Below, piece after piece: positions 1-7,480 of a stretch of DNA of 64,000 nucleotides. The stretch spans positions 206,885 to 270,884 of the forward strand of contig CAZPKC010000001.1 of the NCBI GenBank assembly GCA_964587125.1. Reading direction: 5' to 3'. Below the pieces are notes generated by a model. That model did not search any database, had not been told where the DNA came from, and saw only the letters and a list, made by a program, of their open reading frames with translations. Within the stretch, counting starts at the first letter, position 1; every line of letters begins with the position of its first letter. The stretch is from CAIXLI01 sp964587125 (GTDB lineage Bacteria > Pseudomonadota > Alphaproteobacteria > UBA9219). A program made the translations under genes and the position numbers.

Positions 1-668
1 GGGCGCGAAGCCGTCAGATAAAGATAAGACGACGGCGACGCGAGGACATAGCGCAAGCCGATGTTTTGCCTGCTCACGGCGCCGTACGCGGCGGAAAACG
101 CGGCATATCGCTGAATGAAATTCGCGCCCGCGCCGAATCCCGCGATGACGATTTCCTTCAAATCCGGAAAAGCGTTGCGGTCGGACAAATACATCAAAAG
201 CAAATCCATAACCGTGAAGGAACTGACGCTTTTCGTCGACGGAACCGGCATGGAATCGTCGCCCGAACTCCATCCCAAGACCTGCCACGCGGCGAAGCCC
301 CGGCCTCTGTCGGGAAGATAATCGGCAAAACGAACGATGTCGGAGGGAAGCAAAAATTGCGGCGCAAGAATAATCGTCGCCGCGTTCTGGCTTCCGGCCA
401 AAGCCGAAATGACGGCCAGCGCGGCGTTCGCGTCGCGGGATTCGTCATGAACGACCACGATCGCGCGCGTCAGGCCCGCATGAATCCCTTCGAGCGGGTG
501 ATTGGCGGCAAGAGGAACCAGTTGCGGTTCGGCGTCGGCAGGCGCATCGAACGGCAGCACGGGAAAATAGGCGGTCGCGGGAACGGTCTCGTCCGCGCGC
601 GCAGAGCCGGAGACACCGAGCGGCGGCCCGACGAAGAAAAAAAACGTTAGAAGAAGAAAAATACGCAT
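1..668 (-). CDS. Exported alpha/beta-hydrolase-like protein, 3' end beyond the window
   Basis: The reading frame opens at an ATG at 668 on the minus strand and stays open to base 1, so about 222 residues are visible and the C-terminus is missing. The first 25 residues form a signal peptide (hydrophobic LLLTFFFFV core, then SARA-DE), so the product should be exported. The body has an alpha/beta-hydrolase look: a strand ending VVVHDESR and, near residue 190, the strand-turn VIAGFGAGA where the nucleophile elbow G-x-S-x-G is expected. Here the serine position is glycine, so ordinary serine catalysis is doubtful. It is divergent from cca with only about 90 bases between starts. The family assignment is inferred from the fold pattern only. 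Confidence 0.6.
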   Translation of the reverse strand, partial: MRIFLLLTFFFFVGPPLGVSGSARADETVPATAYFPVLPFDAPADAEPQLVPLAANHPLEGIHAGLTRAIVVVHDESRDANAALAVISALAGSQNAATIILAPQFLLPSDIVRFADYLPDRGRGFAAWQVLGWSSGDDSMPVPSTKSVSSFTVMDLLLMYLSDRNAFPDLKEIVIAGFGAGANFIQRYAAFSAAYGAVSRQNIGLRYVLASPSSYLYLTASR

Positions 669-760
669 GAAGGAAACATTTAAAGGACTTTTTGCGGGAT
701 TCGGCAAGAAATCTCTCCGAACTCTTGCTTTTCTCCCTGTTCTTGCGAAGAATGCTCGGC

Positions 761-1966
761 ATGACGAGCGTTCTCGATAAGAATCAACAAGCGAAAATCC
801 TGACCCCGGACGCGCGGCGATTGATGTCGGCTTTGGGCGGACAGGCGCGCGTGGTGGGCGGAGCGGTGCGCGACGTTCTTTTGGGGCGCGCCGTCGGCGA
901 TATCGATCTGGCCTCGGCCTTGCCGCCCGAACGCGTGATGGAAATTCTGGGAACGGCGGGAATCAAAACCGCGCCGACCGGATTTGCTCACGGCACGGTC
1001 ACGGCCATCATCGATCATAAAGGCTATGAAATCACGACGCTGCGGCGCGACGTGCAGACCGACGGACGCCACGCCGAAGTCGCCTTTACCGGCGATTGGC
1101 GGGAAGACGCCGCGCGGCGCGATTTCACGCTTAACGCGCTTTACGTCGATGCGGACGGAAATTTGTACGATTATTTCGGCGGCGCGGAGGACGCGAAAGA
1201 AGGGCGCGTGAAATTTATCGGCGATGCGCGCGCGCGCATCCGCGAAGACGTTCTGCGCATTTTGCGTTTTTTCCGGTTCACCGCGTTTTTCGGAAAAGGC
1301 GACGCGGATAAGGAAGCCCTCGCCGCTTGCCGCGAATTGGCCGGGCTTATTCCGAAACTTTCCGCCGAACGCATCGCCCGCGAGTTCATAAAATTAGCGT
1401 CGGCGGAAAATCCCCTCCCTGCCCTGCGTTTGATGAAAGACGGCGGCGTTTTGGATTCTTTCTTGCCGGAAGCCGCGGATTTATCCCGCCTGCGCGCTTT
1501 GCTTGAAACGGAGAAAAAACAAAACGCCGCGCCGGATGCTTTGATCCGGTTTGCCGCCCTGCTGCCGGAGGACGAAAATATCGCCGCAGCCGTTTCCGCG
1601 CGGCTTAAGCTTTCGAACCGCGACGCCGAAACGCTTCGCGTCCTCGCCGAATTGCCGGATGTCTTACGCGGCAATCTCGCCCCCAAAGTTTTGCGCCCCA
1701 TCCTATACCGATACGGGGCGGATTATTGCCGCGCCGCCGCGTTTTTGACCGGAAAAGACATAACCGAAGCCCTCGCCGCGATCGCCGCGTGGGACTCTCC
1801 CGTTTTTCCCGTCAAGGGCGAAGACATCGTCAAGCTTGGGATTCCTGCAGGTCCGCGCGTCGGGGAAATCCTCCGCGCCGTCGAAAAAGAGTGGATCGAC
1901 GGCGGTTTTAAAGCCGACAAAGCCGCGTGCTTGGCGCGCGCCAAGGAATATGGGAAAAATCCTTGA
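761..1966 (+). CDS. cca: CCA tRNA nucleotidyltransferase / poly(A) polymerase family
   Basis: Adds or repairs the 3' CCA of tRNAs in the cytoplasm. The N-terminal nucleotidyltransferase signature is clear: GGAVRDVLLGR followed by DIDLAS, the two-aspartate metal site, then RRDFTLNALYVD, and RIREDVLRILRFFRF of the RNA-binding helical part. The frame is open upstream to 692. I prefer the ATG at 761 because a GAAGA lies nine bases ahead of it and the conserved domain starts shortly after; an ATG at 752 is the alternative. About 401 residues, normal for the bacterial class II enzyme. Whether it is a full CCA enzyme or an A-adding one cannot be told by eye, although tRNA-Ser in this window does encode its own CCA. 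Confidence 0.9.
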   Translation: MTSVLDKNQQAKILTPDARRLMSALGGQARVVGGAVRDVLLGRAVGDIDLASALPPERVMEILGTAGIKTAPTGFAHGTVTAIIDHKGYEITTLRRDVQTDGRHAEVAFTGDWREDAARRDFTLNALYVDADGNLYDYFGGAEDAKEGRVKFIGDARARIREDVLRILRFFRFTAFFGKGDADKEALAACRELAGLIPKLSAERIAREFIKLASAENPLPALRLMKDGGVLDSFLPEAADLSRLRALLETEKKQNAAPDALIRFAALLPEDENIAAAVSARLKLSNRDAETLRVLAELPDVLRGNLAPKVLRPILYRYGADYCRAAAFLTGKDITEALAAIAAWDSPVFPVKGEDIVKLGIPAGPRVGEILRAVEKEWIDGGFKADKAACLARAKEYGKNP

Positions 1967-2027
1967 CCTAACCTTAAAGTTGGGATAAATCATAAGTCCT
2001 CGATTGTCATTCATATGGAGGATTCAT

Positions 2028-2570
2028 ATGGCTTCCCGTTCGCGCCGCCGCCCCGTTTCGACCGACAAAAGATTCCGCAAAATTTACGGCAAAGGCGATC
2101 ACGGAACGCCCGAACGCTGGCAGCATTCGGGCTGCACGTTCGAGCTGACCGACCGCGCGGGCATTTTGGCCGCGCGCGCAACGGAAGAGCATATTCTCGA
2201 TATTTTGGGATTGAAGCTTCTGCTCAACGCATTGCAAATCGAAGCGGGAATGAAATTCAAGGCCGATTACCACGCGGCGGCAATCGCAGCGCACGTTACC
2301 GGAAGTTATTCCGGTCTTTCGAGCGCGCGGGATTTTTTCCGCGCCGAACGCGAACGCACGGACGCCGAAGAAGCGGCCTACCGCCGGTGGAGGGCCGCCG
2401 TGCGCGAATTGGGCCTGCGCCACGGCACGGCGGTCATTTCCGTCGTCTGCCACGACGAAGCTCCCCTGCCCCGCGACCTGGCCGCCTTGCAAGACGGCCT
2501 CGATAAATTGGCGGCGTGGTACGGGATGGGAAAAAACTCAAACGCCCATTCCACACAAAGGAAAGGTTAG
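2028..2570 (+). CDS. Basic protein resembling DUF6456 family
   Basis: Starts at an ATG preceded by GGAGGA at 2017-2022, which decides this start over the longer frame from 2004. About 180 residues with a very basic N-terminus (MASRSRRR) and a C-terminal half with the pattern of alphaproteobacterial DUF6456 proteins: GMKFKADYHAA, then ERER, RRWRAAVRELG, VISVVCHDE and a final LDKLAAWYG. Such proteins are usually linked to DNA binding or cell-cycle functions, but this one lacks an obvious helix-turn-helix. The family call comes from pattern memory and is tentative. It lies 61 bases downstream of cca on the same strand, possibly cotranscribed. Confidence 0.6.
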   Translation: MASRSRRRPVSTDKRFRKIYGKGDHGTPERWQHSGCTFELTDRAGILAARATEEHILDILGLKLLLNALQIEAGMKFKADYHAAAIAAHVTGSYSGLSSARDFFRAERERTDAEEAAYRRWRAAVRELGLRHGTAVISVVCHDEAPLPRDLAALQDGLDKLAAWYGMGKNSNAHSTQRKG

Positions 2571-2588
2571 ACCGCCCCCTCTTTCGTC

Positions 2589-2637
2589 ATTCCGCAAAAG
2601 TTTCTTTCGCTGCGCGAAGAGAAACTTTATGCGGAAT
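2589..2637. repeat. REP-like palindrome, copy 1
   Basis: Outer arms ATTCCGCA and TGCGGAAT enclose an inner stem AAAGTTTCTTT...AAGAGAAACTTT with a CGCTGCGCG-type loop. It is followed by ccgattt. The same outer borders with a different inner stem occur at 3564-3616, so the two belong to one family of dispersed intergenic palindromes. It lies directly 3' of the DUF6456-like gene and may also act as a transcription end. Confidence 0.7.
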
Positions 2638-2701
2638 CCGATTTGGTTTTCTTTTTGTCGCCTCTTTACATCCGCGCGCAAAAAAGTAAGAATGCGCGAG
2701 C

Positions 2702-3133
2702 ATGTTTTCCCGCCGCATCTTTATCCTCATCGCCGTTTTCGTTTCCGCCGCGCTGCTTTCCGGCTGCGCGGACAGCCTTCGCCGCGACGACGACGCGGCA
2801 AAAGCCAAAACGCGCATGATCGGCATGTCGCGCGTCGAAGTTCTCTCCTGCATGGGCCCACCCAAGAAAAAAGCGCACGAGGACACAGTCGAAGTCTGGT
2901 CCTATCTTTCGACCGACGACACGGGCACTTCCAGAGGAAACGGCTATAAGCCGACCCCCTTAAATTTTTGGGGAAGTTCGCATGAAAAAAGCTTTTGCAC
3001 CGTCAACGTCGTGATGAAAGACGGAGTCGTGACGGCGATCCATTACCTCGGCCCGACAAAAACGAGTTTTTATAACGACAATGACCAATGCGGCTTCGCC
3101 GTCGCCGCCTGCGTCGAACACGGCGCGGAGTAA
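2702..3133 (+). CDS. Small outer-membrane lipoprotein, BamE/SmpA-like fold possible
   Basis: 143 residues with a lipoprotein signal peptide: charged MFSRR, a hydrophobic stretch and the lipobox LLSGC with the modified cysteine at about residue 22. The segment after it reads IGMSRVEVLSCMGPPKKK, which recalls the G-M-S-x-x-x-V-x-x-x-x-G-x-P motif of SmpA/BamE-like small lipoproteins. Later residues contain NVVMKDGVVTAIHYLG, a beta hairpin typical of that fold. The function is therefore probably envelope-related, but the exact family is not certain. Its stop codon abuts the stop of the convergent small gene at 3134. Confidence 0.75.
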   Translation: MFSRRIFILIAVFVSAALLSGCADSLRRDDDAAKAKTRMIGMSRVEVLSCMGPPKKKAHEDTVEVWSYLSTDDTGTSRGNGYKPTPLNFWGSSHEKSFCTVNVVMKDGVVTAIHYLGPTKTSFYNDNDQCGFAVAACVEHGAE

Positions 3134-3370
3134 TCAGGCCAAGACGTCCACCAAACTTCCCCTCGGCAATTTCGCCGTGGAAGAGCCGCCGTTTTTCGAG
3201 GCCTGCGGCACGGCGAAAACTTTCACCGGCGCGACGGCGTTCGACGACCGTTGCTGCGTTTGCTGAACGGCCGTCAGCACCTGCGTGCTGCGCAAACTGT
3301 TCGTCTGCAACGCCGTCTGAGCGCGCTGGGTCGATGGAAGGGATGTGGAGCTTCCGATAGAGTCAATCAT
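3134..3370 (-). CDS. Small uncharacterised protein (78 aa)
   Basis: Starts at an ATG preceded at a good distance by GAGAGGA. The 78-residue product is rich in Ser, Thr and Gln, has no hydrophobic segment, and ends LPRGSLVDVLA. I recall this kind of C-terminal motif in short alphaproteobacterial proteins of unknown function. It is convergent with the lipoprotein gene, the two stops being adjacent. No function can be given; the ribosome-binding site and clean packing are the main support for it being real. Confidence 0.55.
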   Translation of the reverse strand: MIDSIGSSTSLPSTQRAQTALQTNSLRSTQVLTAVQQTQQRSSNAVAPVKVFAVPQASKNGGSSTAKLPRGSLVDVLA

Positions 3371-3563
3371 GGGTCGTCCTCTCGATCTCTCTTTTTAAAG
3401 AGGTACCCTGTCCTAGGCTCTTGGTGAACGCGATCATCCTAATCACGTTTATTCGCGATATGCGCGGAAGCGAAAACGCTTCAAGCCGAATCAATCGCTT
3501 ATCTGGTTAAAAAAGCTAGTCCAACGAGTCGCCTTTGTCAAAAAAAGGGATAATATCGTCGTC

Positions 3564-3616
3564 ATCCCGCAAAAGCCGCCTTTTTGCACTCGCAAAAAGG
3601 CGGCTTTATGCGGAAT
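3564..3616. repeat. REP-like palindrome, copy 2
   Basis: ATCCCGCA at the left and TGCGGAAT at the right frame a long stem, AAAGCCGCCTTTTTGC against GCAAAAAGGCGGCTTT, with loop ACTC. The borders match the copy at 2589-2637 while the inner stem differs, as expected for a mobile or drifting palindromic repeat family. It is in the otherwise gene-free stretch between the small gene at 3134 and the phage relic. The rest of 3371-3785 shows no convincing gene. Confidence 0.7.
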
Positions 3617-3785
3617 CCGATTGTTTTTCTTACATAAAAACATTAAAAGGGAAAAATCTCATTTATTTTATCATTTTGTGTGATTTTTCCCTTGACTCGC
3701 CCTTTCGAAAGGCGTATTGACACTCCCACGGCGCATTGTATCCCGACTTCGCCAAGCAAGCCAAAATAAAACTCCCCGAACAATA

Positions 3786-3928
3786 GACCTCTTGCATAAC
3801 CCGCTCGGACGAGGGGAATGCGAGAAGCGAGGAGCGCAGGACCGCAAGCGTACTCCAACGTACGTGCGGATCCGAGCACCGAAGCGACAAAGCAGTCACC
3901 CGTCCGAGTTAGGGTTAGGCAAGGGGTC
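3786..3928. mobile_element. MITE-like element with about 28-bp imperfect terminal inverted repeats
   Basis: The left end reads GACCTCTTGCATAACCCG...CTCGGACG. The right end, read on the other strand, is GACCCCTTGCCTAACCC...CTCGGACG, an imperfect inverted repeat of about 28 bp. Both ends are flanked by TA (3784-3785 and 3929-3930), as for elements that duplicate a TA target. The 143-bp interior has no gene but holds a small palindrome around GTAC. Such short elements are usually mobilised by a transposase elsewhere in the genome. The right end lies three bases before the ATG of the next gene. Confidence 0.6.
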
Positions 3929-3932
3929 TAAA

Positions 3933-4286
3933 ATGACCGAAAACGAAAACCCTCTGGCTGACGAAGCCGTAGACACGCTGCATGGCCTGATGAAGGACAG
4001 CGAAAGCGATTCGGACAAGATCAGGGCCGCGAAAATCCTTCTCGACCGCGCTGCGCCGAAAGAAGACGATGAAGCAAAAAAACACGAAGCTGAAGAACGT
4101 GACGCTGCGTTTACAGAGGCGTATGGACTCCTTACGGAACTTGCCCGCTACAAATATGCATTCCATCGCCTCCAGAATGCGCTGGCTGAAGCAAGCAAGG
4201 CCCCAGCAGCTGACCCCGCCCGGCAATTGGCGGATTTGGCTGATTTTGGCTGGGCGCGGCTGGGGGAAGACGAGAACGGGGGCTGA
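3933..4286 (+). CDS. Small phage protein, possibly terminase small-subunit related
   Basis: 117 residues from the ATG just inside the MITE's right flank. The first part, DEAVDTLHGLMKD followed by DKIRAAKILLDRAAPK, has the A-A-x-x-L-L-D-R-A pattern of short phage proteins encoded just before large terminases. The second half overlaps the terminase frame and may be read-through of a frame that once ended earlier. The frame can be extended upstream to 3717, but that extension runs through the MITE and is not believable as an original start. The role is inferred from position. Confidence 0.5.
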   Translation: MTENENPLADEAVDTLHGLMKDSESDSDKIRAAKILLDRAAPKEDDEAKKHEAEERDAAFTEAYGLLTELARYKYAFHRLQNALAEASKAPAADPARQLADLADFGWARLGEDENGG

Positions 4287-4617
4287 GGATATTGCCCATT
4301 ACGTTCTCTGGAACCCGGGCGTGCGCGTCGGCGTGATAGCCCCTACTTATGCCGACGCGCGCGATACCTGCGTCGAGGGCGAAAGCGGCCTTTTGGAAAC
4401 GATTCCTCCCGCCTGCATCGAGAAATGGAACCGCTCGATGGGCGAGATGATGCTCAAAAACGGAAGCCGCATCAAATTATTCTCCGCCGACCAGCCAGAG
4501 CGGCTGCGCGGCCCGCAGCATCACCGCGTGTGGTGCGACGAAATGGGAGCTTGGGGAAAGCGCGAAGCCTTCGATCAGCTCTTTTTCGGATTGCGCTTGG
4601 GTAAACCCGTTACATAA
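4123..4617 (+). pseudogene. Phage terminase large subunit, N-terminal fragment
   Basis: The large terminase is the ATPase/nuclease that packages phage DNA. The ATG at 4123 follows AGAGG. The product has the Walker A region LAGRGWGKTRTGAE, then GVIAPTYADARDTC and the Walker B-like VWCDEMGAWG. It ends after about 164 residues at GLRLGKPVT, where intact terminases run to 400 residues or more, so the rest of the ATPase and the nuclease domain are lost. The break is followed immediately by a piece of a polymorphic toxin (4605-4862), so the truncation coincides with insertion of a foreign cassette. Confidence 0.85.
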
Positions 4618-4862
4618 ACCCTGATACCGGTCAATCAGTAGTGATCGATAATTCGACAGGCTCTGTTATCCATGTAGGCGGTCAAGATTTTCAGTATGGA
4701 ATAGAAAGCGGAGACCTGCCTAACGCACAAATCAGACCGGGAACTTTCAGCTCAGGGAGCGCGGGTGGTGGTGGAGGTGGAGGCGGTGGAGGCGGTGGAG
4801 GTGGAATGTTTGGCCATATATTTCCAAAAATTCCCGGTGATTCAGAACAAGAATTAGAATAG
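4605..4862 (+). pseudogene. C-terminal remnant of a polymorphic toxin with glycine run
   Basis: An open frame without its own upstream domain reads RYINPDTGQSVVIDNSTG, then VIHVGGQDFQYG. That boundary pattern resembles the tail domains of Rhs/CDI-type polymorphic toxins. A run of about fifteen glycines (4765-4805) and a short acidic end, PGDSEQELE, follow. A GTG at 4641 could serve as a start, but the conserved part begins earlier. I take it to be the stranded end of a toxin cassette. The next gene is a candidate immunity gene. The toxin activity cannot be named. Confidence 0.45.
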
Positions 4863-4888
4863 GATATTGCAAAACACGGGTGATAGAA

Positions 4889-5224
4889 ATGCAAGAACCA
4901 GCATGGATTTCAATACTACCGCCGGACTTGACAAAAATGGCCTATCGAGCGGGAGCAGAATTGGCGTGGCCTCGCGATCAGGCTTTGCGTGTTTTAGATT
5001 TGTTGAACAAGAAAAAATATATCATCGTCGGCGTGGAAACTTGGATTCCTACCAAACCGGGACCAACACCGCTCATTAATGATTGGACTCCTGAGCGCGC
5101 AAAAAAATCCGATTCATTTCCCCAAACTGCACAAAATTTTGTTTCCGCCTTCAAGCGCGATCCGGCTGAAAATGGGGGGGTAGCTACCATTTTTTGTATT
5201 TCTGCACTACGTCCTAAGAATTAG
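4889..5224 (+). CDS. Candidate immunity protein (Imm40-like pattern)
   Basis: 111 residues, no signal peptide or membrane segment, therefore cytoplasmic. The core IIVGVETWIPTKPGP followed by a spaced W and an acidic, hydrophobic C-terminal helix (NFVSAFKRD) recalls the Imm40-type immunity proteins found behind polymorphic toxins. Position directly after the toxin remnant at 4605-4862 supports this. A GTG at 4880 in the same frame is the alternative start. The family assignment is from memory of the motif and needs a profile search. Confidence 0.4.
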   Translation: MQEPAWISILPPDLTKMAYRAGAELAWPRDQALRVLDLLNKKKYIIVGVETWIPTKPGPTPLINDWTPERAKKSDSFPQTAQNFVSAFKRDPAENGGVATIFCISALRPKN

Positions 5225-5230
5225 ACATAC

Positions 5231-6142
5231 AGCACGGGTCTGCGCGTGATCGCGGGCATAGATCATTGGCTGTGCCCGATGTACCGCGACAGGCCGGAAC
5301 TCGACTTCGATCCCGATGCGATAAGCGCGCTCACCGACAAGCGGCAAGCCCAATGGAGCAAAGTCCAAAACGCCAACTTCCTGACGCGCAACGAAAAGCG
5401 CGAGGCGGCGGGCTATGGCCCCGTGCCGGGCGGCGACGAGGCAGACGATTATGACGACGGGACGAAACGCGCGGCTCGGCCAAAATTTAACCCCTATCAC
5501 GACGACCTAGGCCGCTTCACTTTCGGGCCAGGCGAAGATGACGATGGGGATGACGATACTTCATCGGATCAACCTCAAAGCTCGCCAAGCGGTTCAGACA
5601 GCGGCCCCGGAATTTTCGGCTTGCCGGAAAATATAGAGCATCCGGCAACCGCAACTCCGGCAAACGCGGGGCCAGCCGATAATAATTCGTTTGATGCCGA
5701 TAAGGCGGTTGATACGCTAAATCAAAATGTCGACGAGCTTAAAAGACAGCAGATTGAAGATGGACAACCTAATTTGTATGGAGAGCACGCCTGTGCACAA
5801 TATGTCAGGGGCGCTTTAAACGATGGCGGTGGACTCAATGTCGGGACACCGGCAAACGGGCTAGGAAACGCTGCAGACTATGGTCCTCCACTCGAAAATG
5901 CCGGGTTTCAACCTGTCGCCAACGGCAACGCATATCCGCCGGAAGATTATACGCCTCAAGCCGGAGATGTGGCAGTTATTCAACCCACAAACGAAAACGC
6001 GAGTGGTCATATGGAGATGTATAACGGCTCGCAATGGGTTTCGGATTTTAGACAGGATGGGTTTTGGCCGGGGCCTCATTATAGGAATGAAACGCCTCAT
6101 TTTGTCATTTACCGCTATCCAAACTCCTCGATAAACATATAA
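5231..6142 (+). CDS. Portal-protein C-terminus fused to a CHAP-like amidase toxin domain
   Basis: The first 75 or so residues are the end of an HK97/GTA-type portal protein: WLCPMYRDRPELDFDPDAI, then FLTRNEKREA and GYGPVPGGDE. A linker follows with the phage-toxin junction motif NPYHDDLGRFTFGPGE and an acidic/proline stretch. The last 110 residues look like a CHAP/NlpC-type peptidoglycan amidohydrolase: catalytic cysteine in YGEHACAQYVRGAL, histidine in ASGHMEMYNG, then QWVSDFRQDGF. The portal's N-terminal 300 or more residues are missing and the only in-frame start nearby is a GTG at 5246, so expression is uncertain. The fusion suggests toxin delivery on a phage or GTA-like particle component. 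The domain assignments are seen; the delivery idea is inference. Confidence 0.65.
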   Translation, partial: STGLRVIAGIDHWLCPMYRDRPELDFDPDAISALTDKRQAQWSKVQNANFLTRNEKREAAGYGPVPGGDEADDYDDGTKRAARPKFNPYHDDLGRFTFGPGEDDDGDDDTSSDQPQSSPSGSDSGPGIFGLPENIEHPATATPANAGPADNNSFDADKAVDTLNQNVDELKRQQIEDGQPNLYGEHACAQYVRGALNDGGGLNVGTPANGLGNAADYGPPLENAGFQPVANGNAYPPEDYTPQAGDVAVIQPTNENASGHMEMYNGSQWVSDFRQDGFWPGPHYRNETPHFVIYRYPNSSINI

Positions 6143-6147
6143 AAACC

Positions 6148-6777
6148 CTATTGCTCCGAAGACAGGGAAATTGTTTCAGGACAGCAAATGCTATCGATAC
6201 GCCAAGCTCCACGTTCAACCCTGAGCCGAACAGAAAGACGCACCGCAAAATAAGAACGCCCACCATTAGGACGAAAAAGGCGACTTGCGACAATCAAAGC
6301 ACGATCCCCATCCATCTCGATAAGTTGTGCCGTTGCGTTAAGCCACTCGTCAAATGCGTCCTGTGAACAAGTTATAACGTTTGTACCGGAGGGACAATAT
6401 TGAGGCTTTGGCTCTGGCTCCTGATCTGATGTATAGGTTGTCGTCCAGTGATAAAATTCTGATGTCAACATTTTACGCATAATTATATCTTGATTACGCG
6501 CGCGAACATGTTCACTACGCGCCTCTGCTGAAAACTTTCGAGGGAATGAGAAAAAAACGATGTTGTTTGCCTCATTCCATTTGTAGAAACCTGCGACAAA
6601 AGCTTCCAGATGTTCGGAACTGCGGTCGCAGGTGGCGGCGTCTTTGCACTCGACAAGCGCGGGAGGTTGTATTTTTTCCGCTTTTTCGACCGAGACTTTT
6701 GCCGACGCTCCGGATGAAACGGCGAGCAACGCCGCCAGAAACGTGAGGATAGAAATCAGGCGTTTGCGCAGTTTCAT
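6148..6777 (-). CDS. Exported protein, candidate periplasmic immunity to the adjacent amidase toxin
   Basis: 209 residues with a clear signal peptide (MKLRKRLISIL...SSGASA-KV), so periplasmic. The mature part has a DUF3828-like feel: FVAGFYKWNEANN near the N-terminus, a central acidic/aromatic region and an end LRVERGAWRIDSICC. Cysteines at several positions suggest disulfides. It is convergent with the toxin-bearing portal fragment, the two stops lying five bases apart, and its ATG overlaps the stop of the isochorismatase-like gene (ATGA), which implies coupled translation. A periplasmic location is what an immunity protein against a peptidoglycan hydrolase would need, but the role is inferred from context. 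Confidence 0.5.
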   Translation of the reverse strand: MKLRKRLISILTFLAALLAVSSGASAKVSVEKAEKIQPPALVECKDAATCDRSSEHLEAFVAGFYKWNEANNIVFFSFPRKFSAEARSEHVRARNQDIIMRKMLTSEFYHWTTTYTSDQEPEPKPQYCPSGTNVITCSQDAFDEWLNATAQLIEMDGDRALIVASRLFRPNGGRSYFAVRLSVRLRVERGAWRIDSICCPETISLSSEQ

Positions 6778-7397
6778 TTTTGCAAATCCTCGAAGCGAAG
6801 AGCCTTTAAACTATCAAGTCCTGACCAACTTGCAATAATTTCCTGACGCGCAACGAAAAGCGCGAAGCTGTGGGCTACGGCCCCGTTCCGGGCGGCGACG
6901 AAGGGGACGGCGGCATAAACAACCTGCTTCACTCCGATCAGCCGCCGAAGGATTTTGAGGGAGGCTTTGTGATGCTCGAGGCTCTCGTGGCTCGCGCAGG
7001 CTTTTGAAAGGACGACGGGGCGGAGGCCTGCTTCGAACAAATCCACGGCGGTTTTAAGGACGCAGCAATCTGTGTCGATGCCGCAAAGGAAAACTTCCGA
7101 AATTTTGCGCTTTTTCAAAAGGCGGAGAAATTTTTCATCGACGCAGGTGTAGACGCGCTTTTCGAAAATTTCGGCGCGGGCGCAGGGTTTGAAGGCAAGT
7201 TCCGTGTCTTTCGTTCCTATGCCGAATCTTTTCCATTTCAGCAGTTTGCGGAAAGGCGAACGCGGCGCGTTGACGACGCGGAAGATGAACACGTTGCGAA
7301 AATAGGATTGCAGCGCCTCGACGATCGCCGGAATTTTTTTCGTGCGCTTGTTGATGAATCCTTTTTGCACATCGATGATAAGCAGGCATGAGATCAT
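6774..7397 (-). CDS. Isochorismatase-family cysteine hydrolase with a chimeric C-terminus
   Basis: The fold and catalytic triad of the isochorismatase/nicotinamidase family are visible: aspartate in LLIIDVQKGF, lysine in FEKRVYTCVD, and cysteine in GIDTDCCVL with ACASHESLEHHKASL after it. The substrate is not predictable. The last 45 residues (from about VPFVAARNGAV) are encoded by the reverse strand of a duplicated portal fragment (6840-6903), so the native end has been replaced. The gene sits inside the phage relic as cargo and overlaps the next gene on the same strand by four bases. It may be functional because the triad is complete. Confidence 0.7.
   Translation of the reverse strand: MISCLLIIDVQKGFINKRTKKIPAIVEALQSYFRNVFIFRVVNAPRSPFRKLLKWKRFGIGTKDTELAFKPCARAEIFEKRVYTCVDEKFLRLLKKRKISEVFLCGIDTDCCVLKTAVDLFEAGLRPVVLSKACASHESLEHHKASLKILRRLIGVKQVVYAAVPFVAARNGAVAHSFALFVARQEIIASWSGLDSLKALRFEDLQK
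6840..6903 (+). repeat. Second, partial copy of the portal-gene 3' region
   Basis: These 64 bases match 5378-5441 with only a handful of differences, mostly synonymous; translated they again read FLTRNEKREA and GYGPVPGGDEG. The copy is on the plus strand 1.46 kb downstream of the first. It marks where the original portal tail lay before the toxin and immunity DNA was inserted, leaving the old end displaced. It now forms the reverse-strand 3' coding end of the isochorismatase-like gene. Confidence 0.8.
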
Positions 7398-7480
7398 AAC
7401 GCGAGGCTAGCAGACGCCGCGCGGATATTCCAGCGCCGGATGGTGCTTTTCAAGTTTTTCCAACAACCAAAAAGGCAATC

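Noticed and set aside
3717..3932. Upstream extension of the first phage gene
   Set aside because: It translates the MITE; the ATG at 3933 is the believable start.
4765..4805. Glycine run as a possible phase-variation tract
   Set aside because: The bases are mixed GGT/GGA/GGC codons rather than a uniform repeat, so slippage is not specially favoured.
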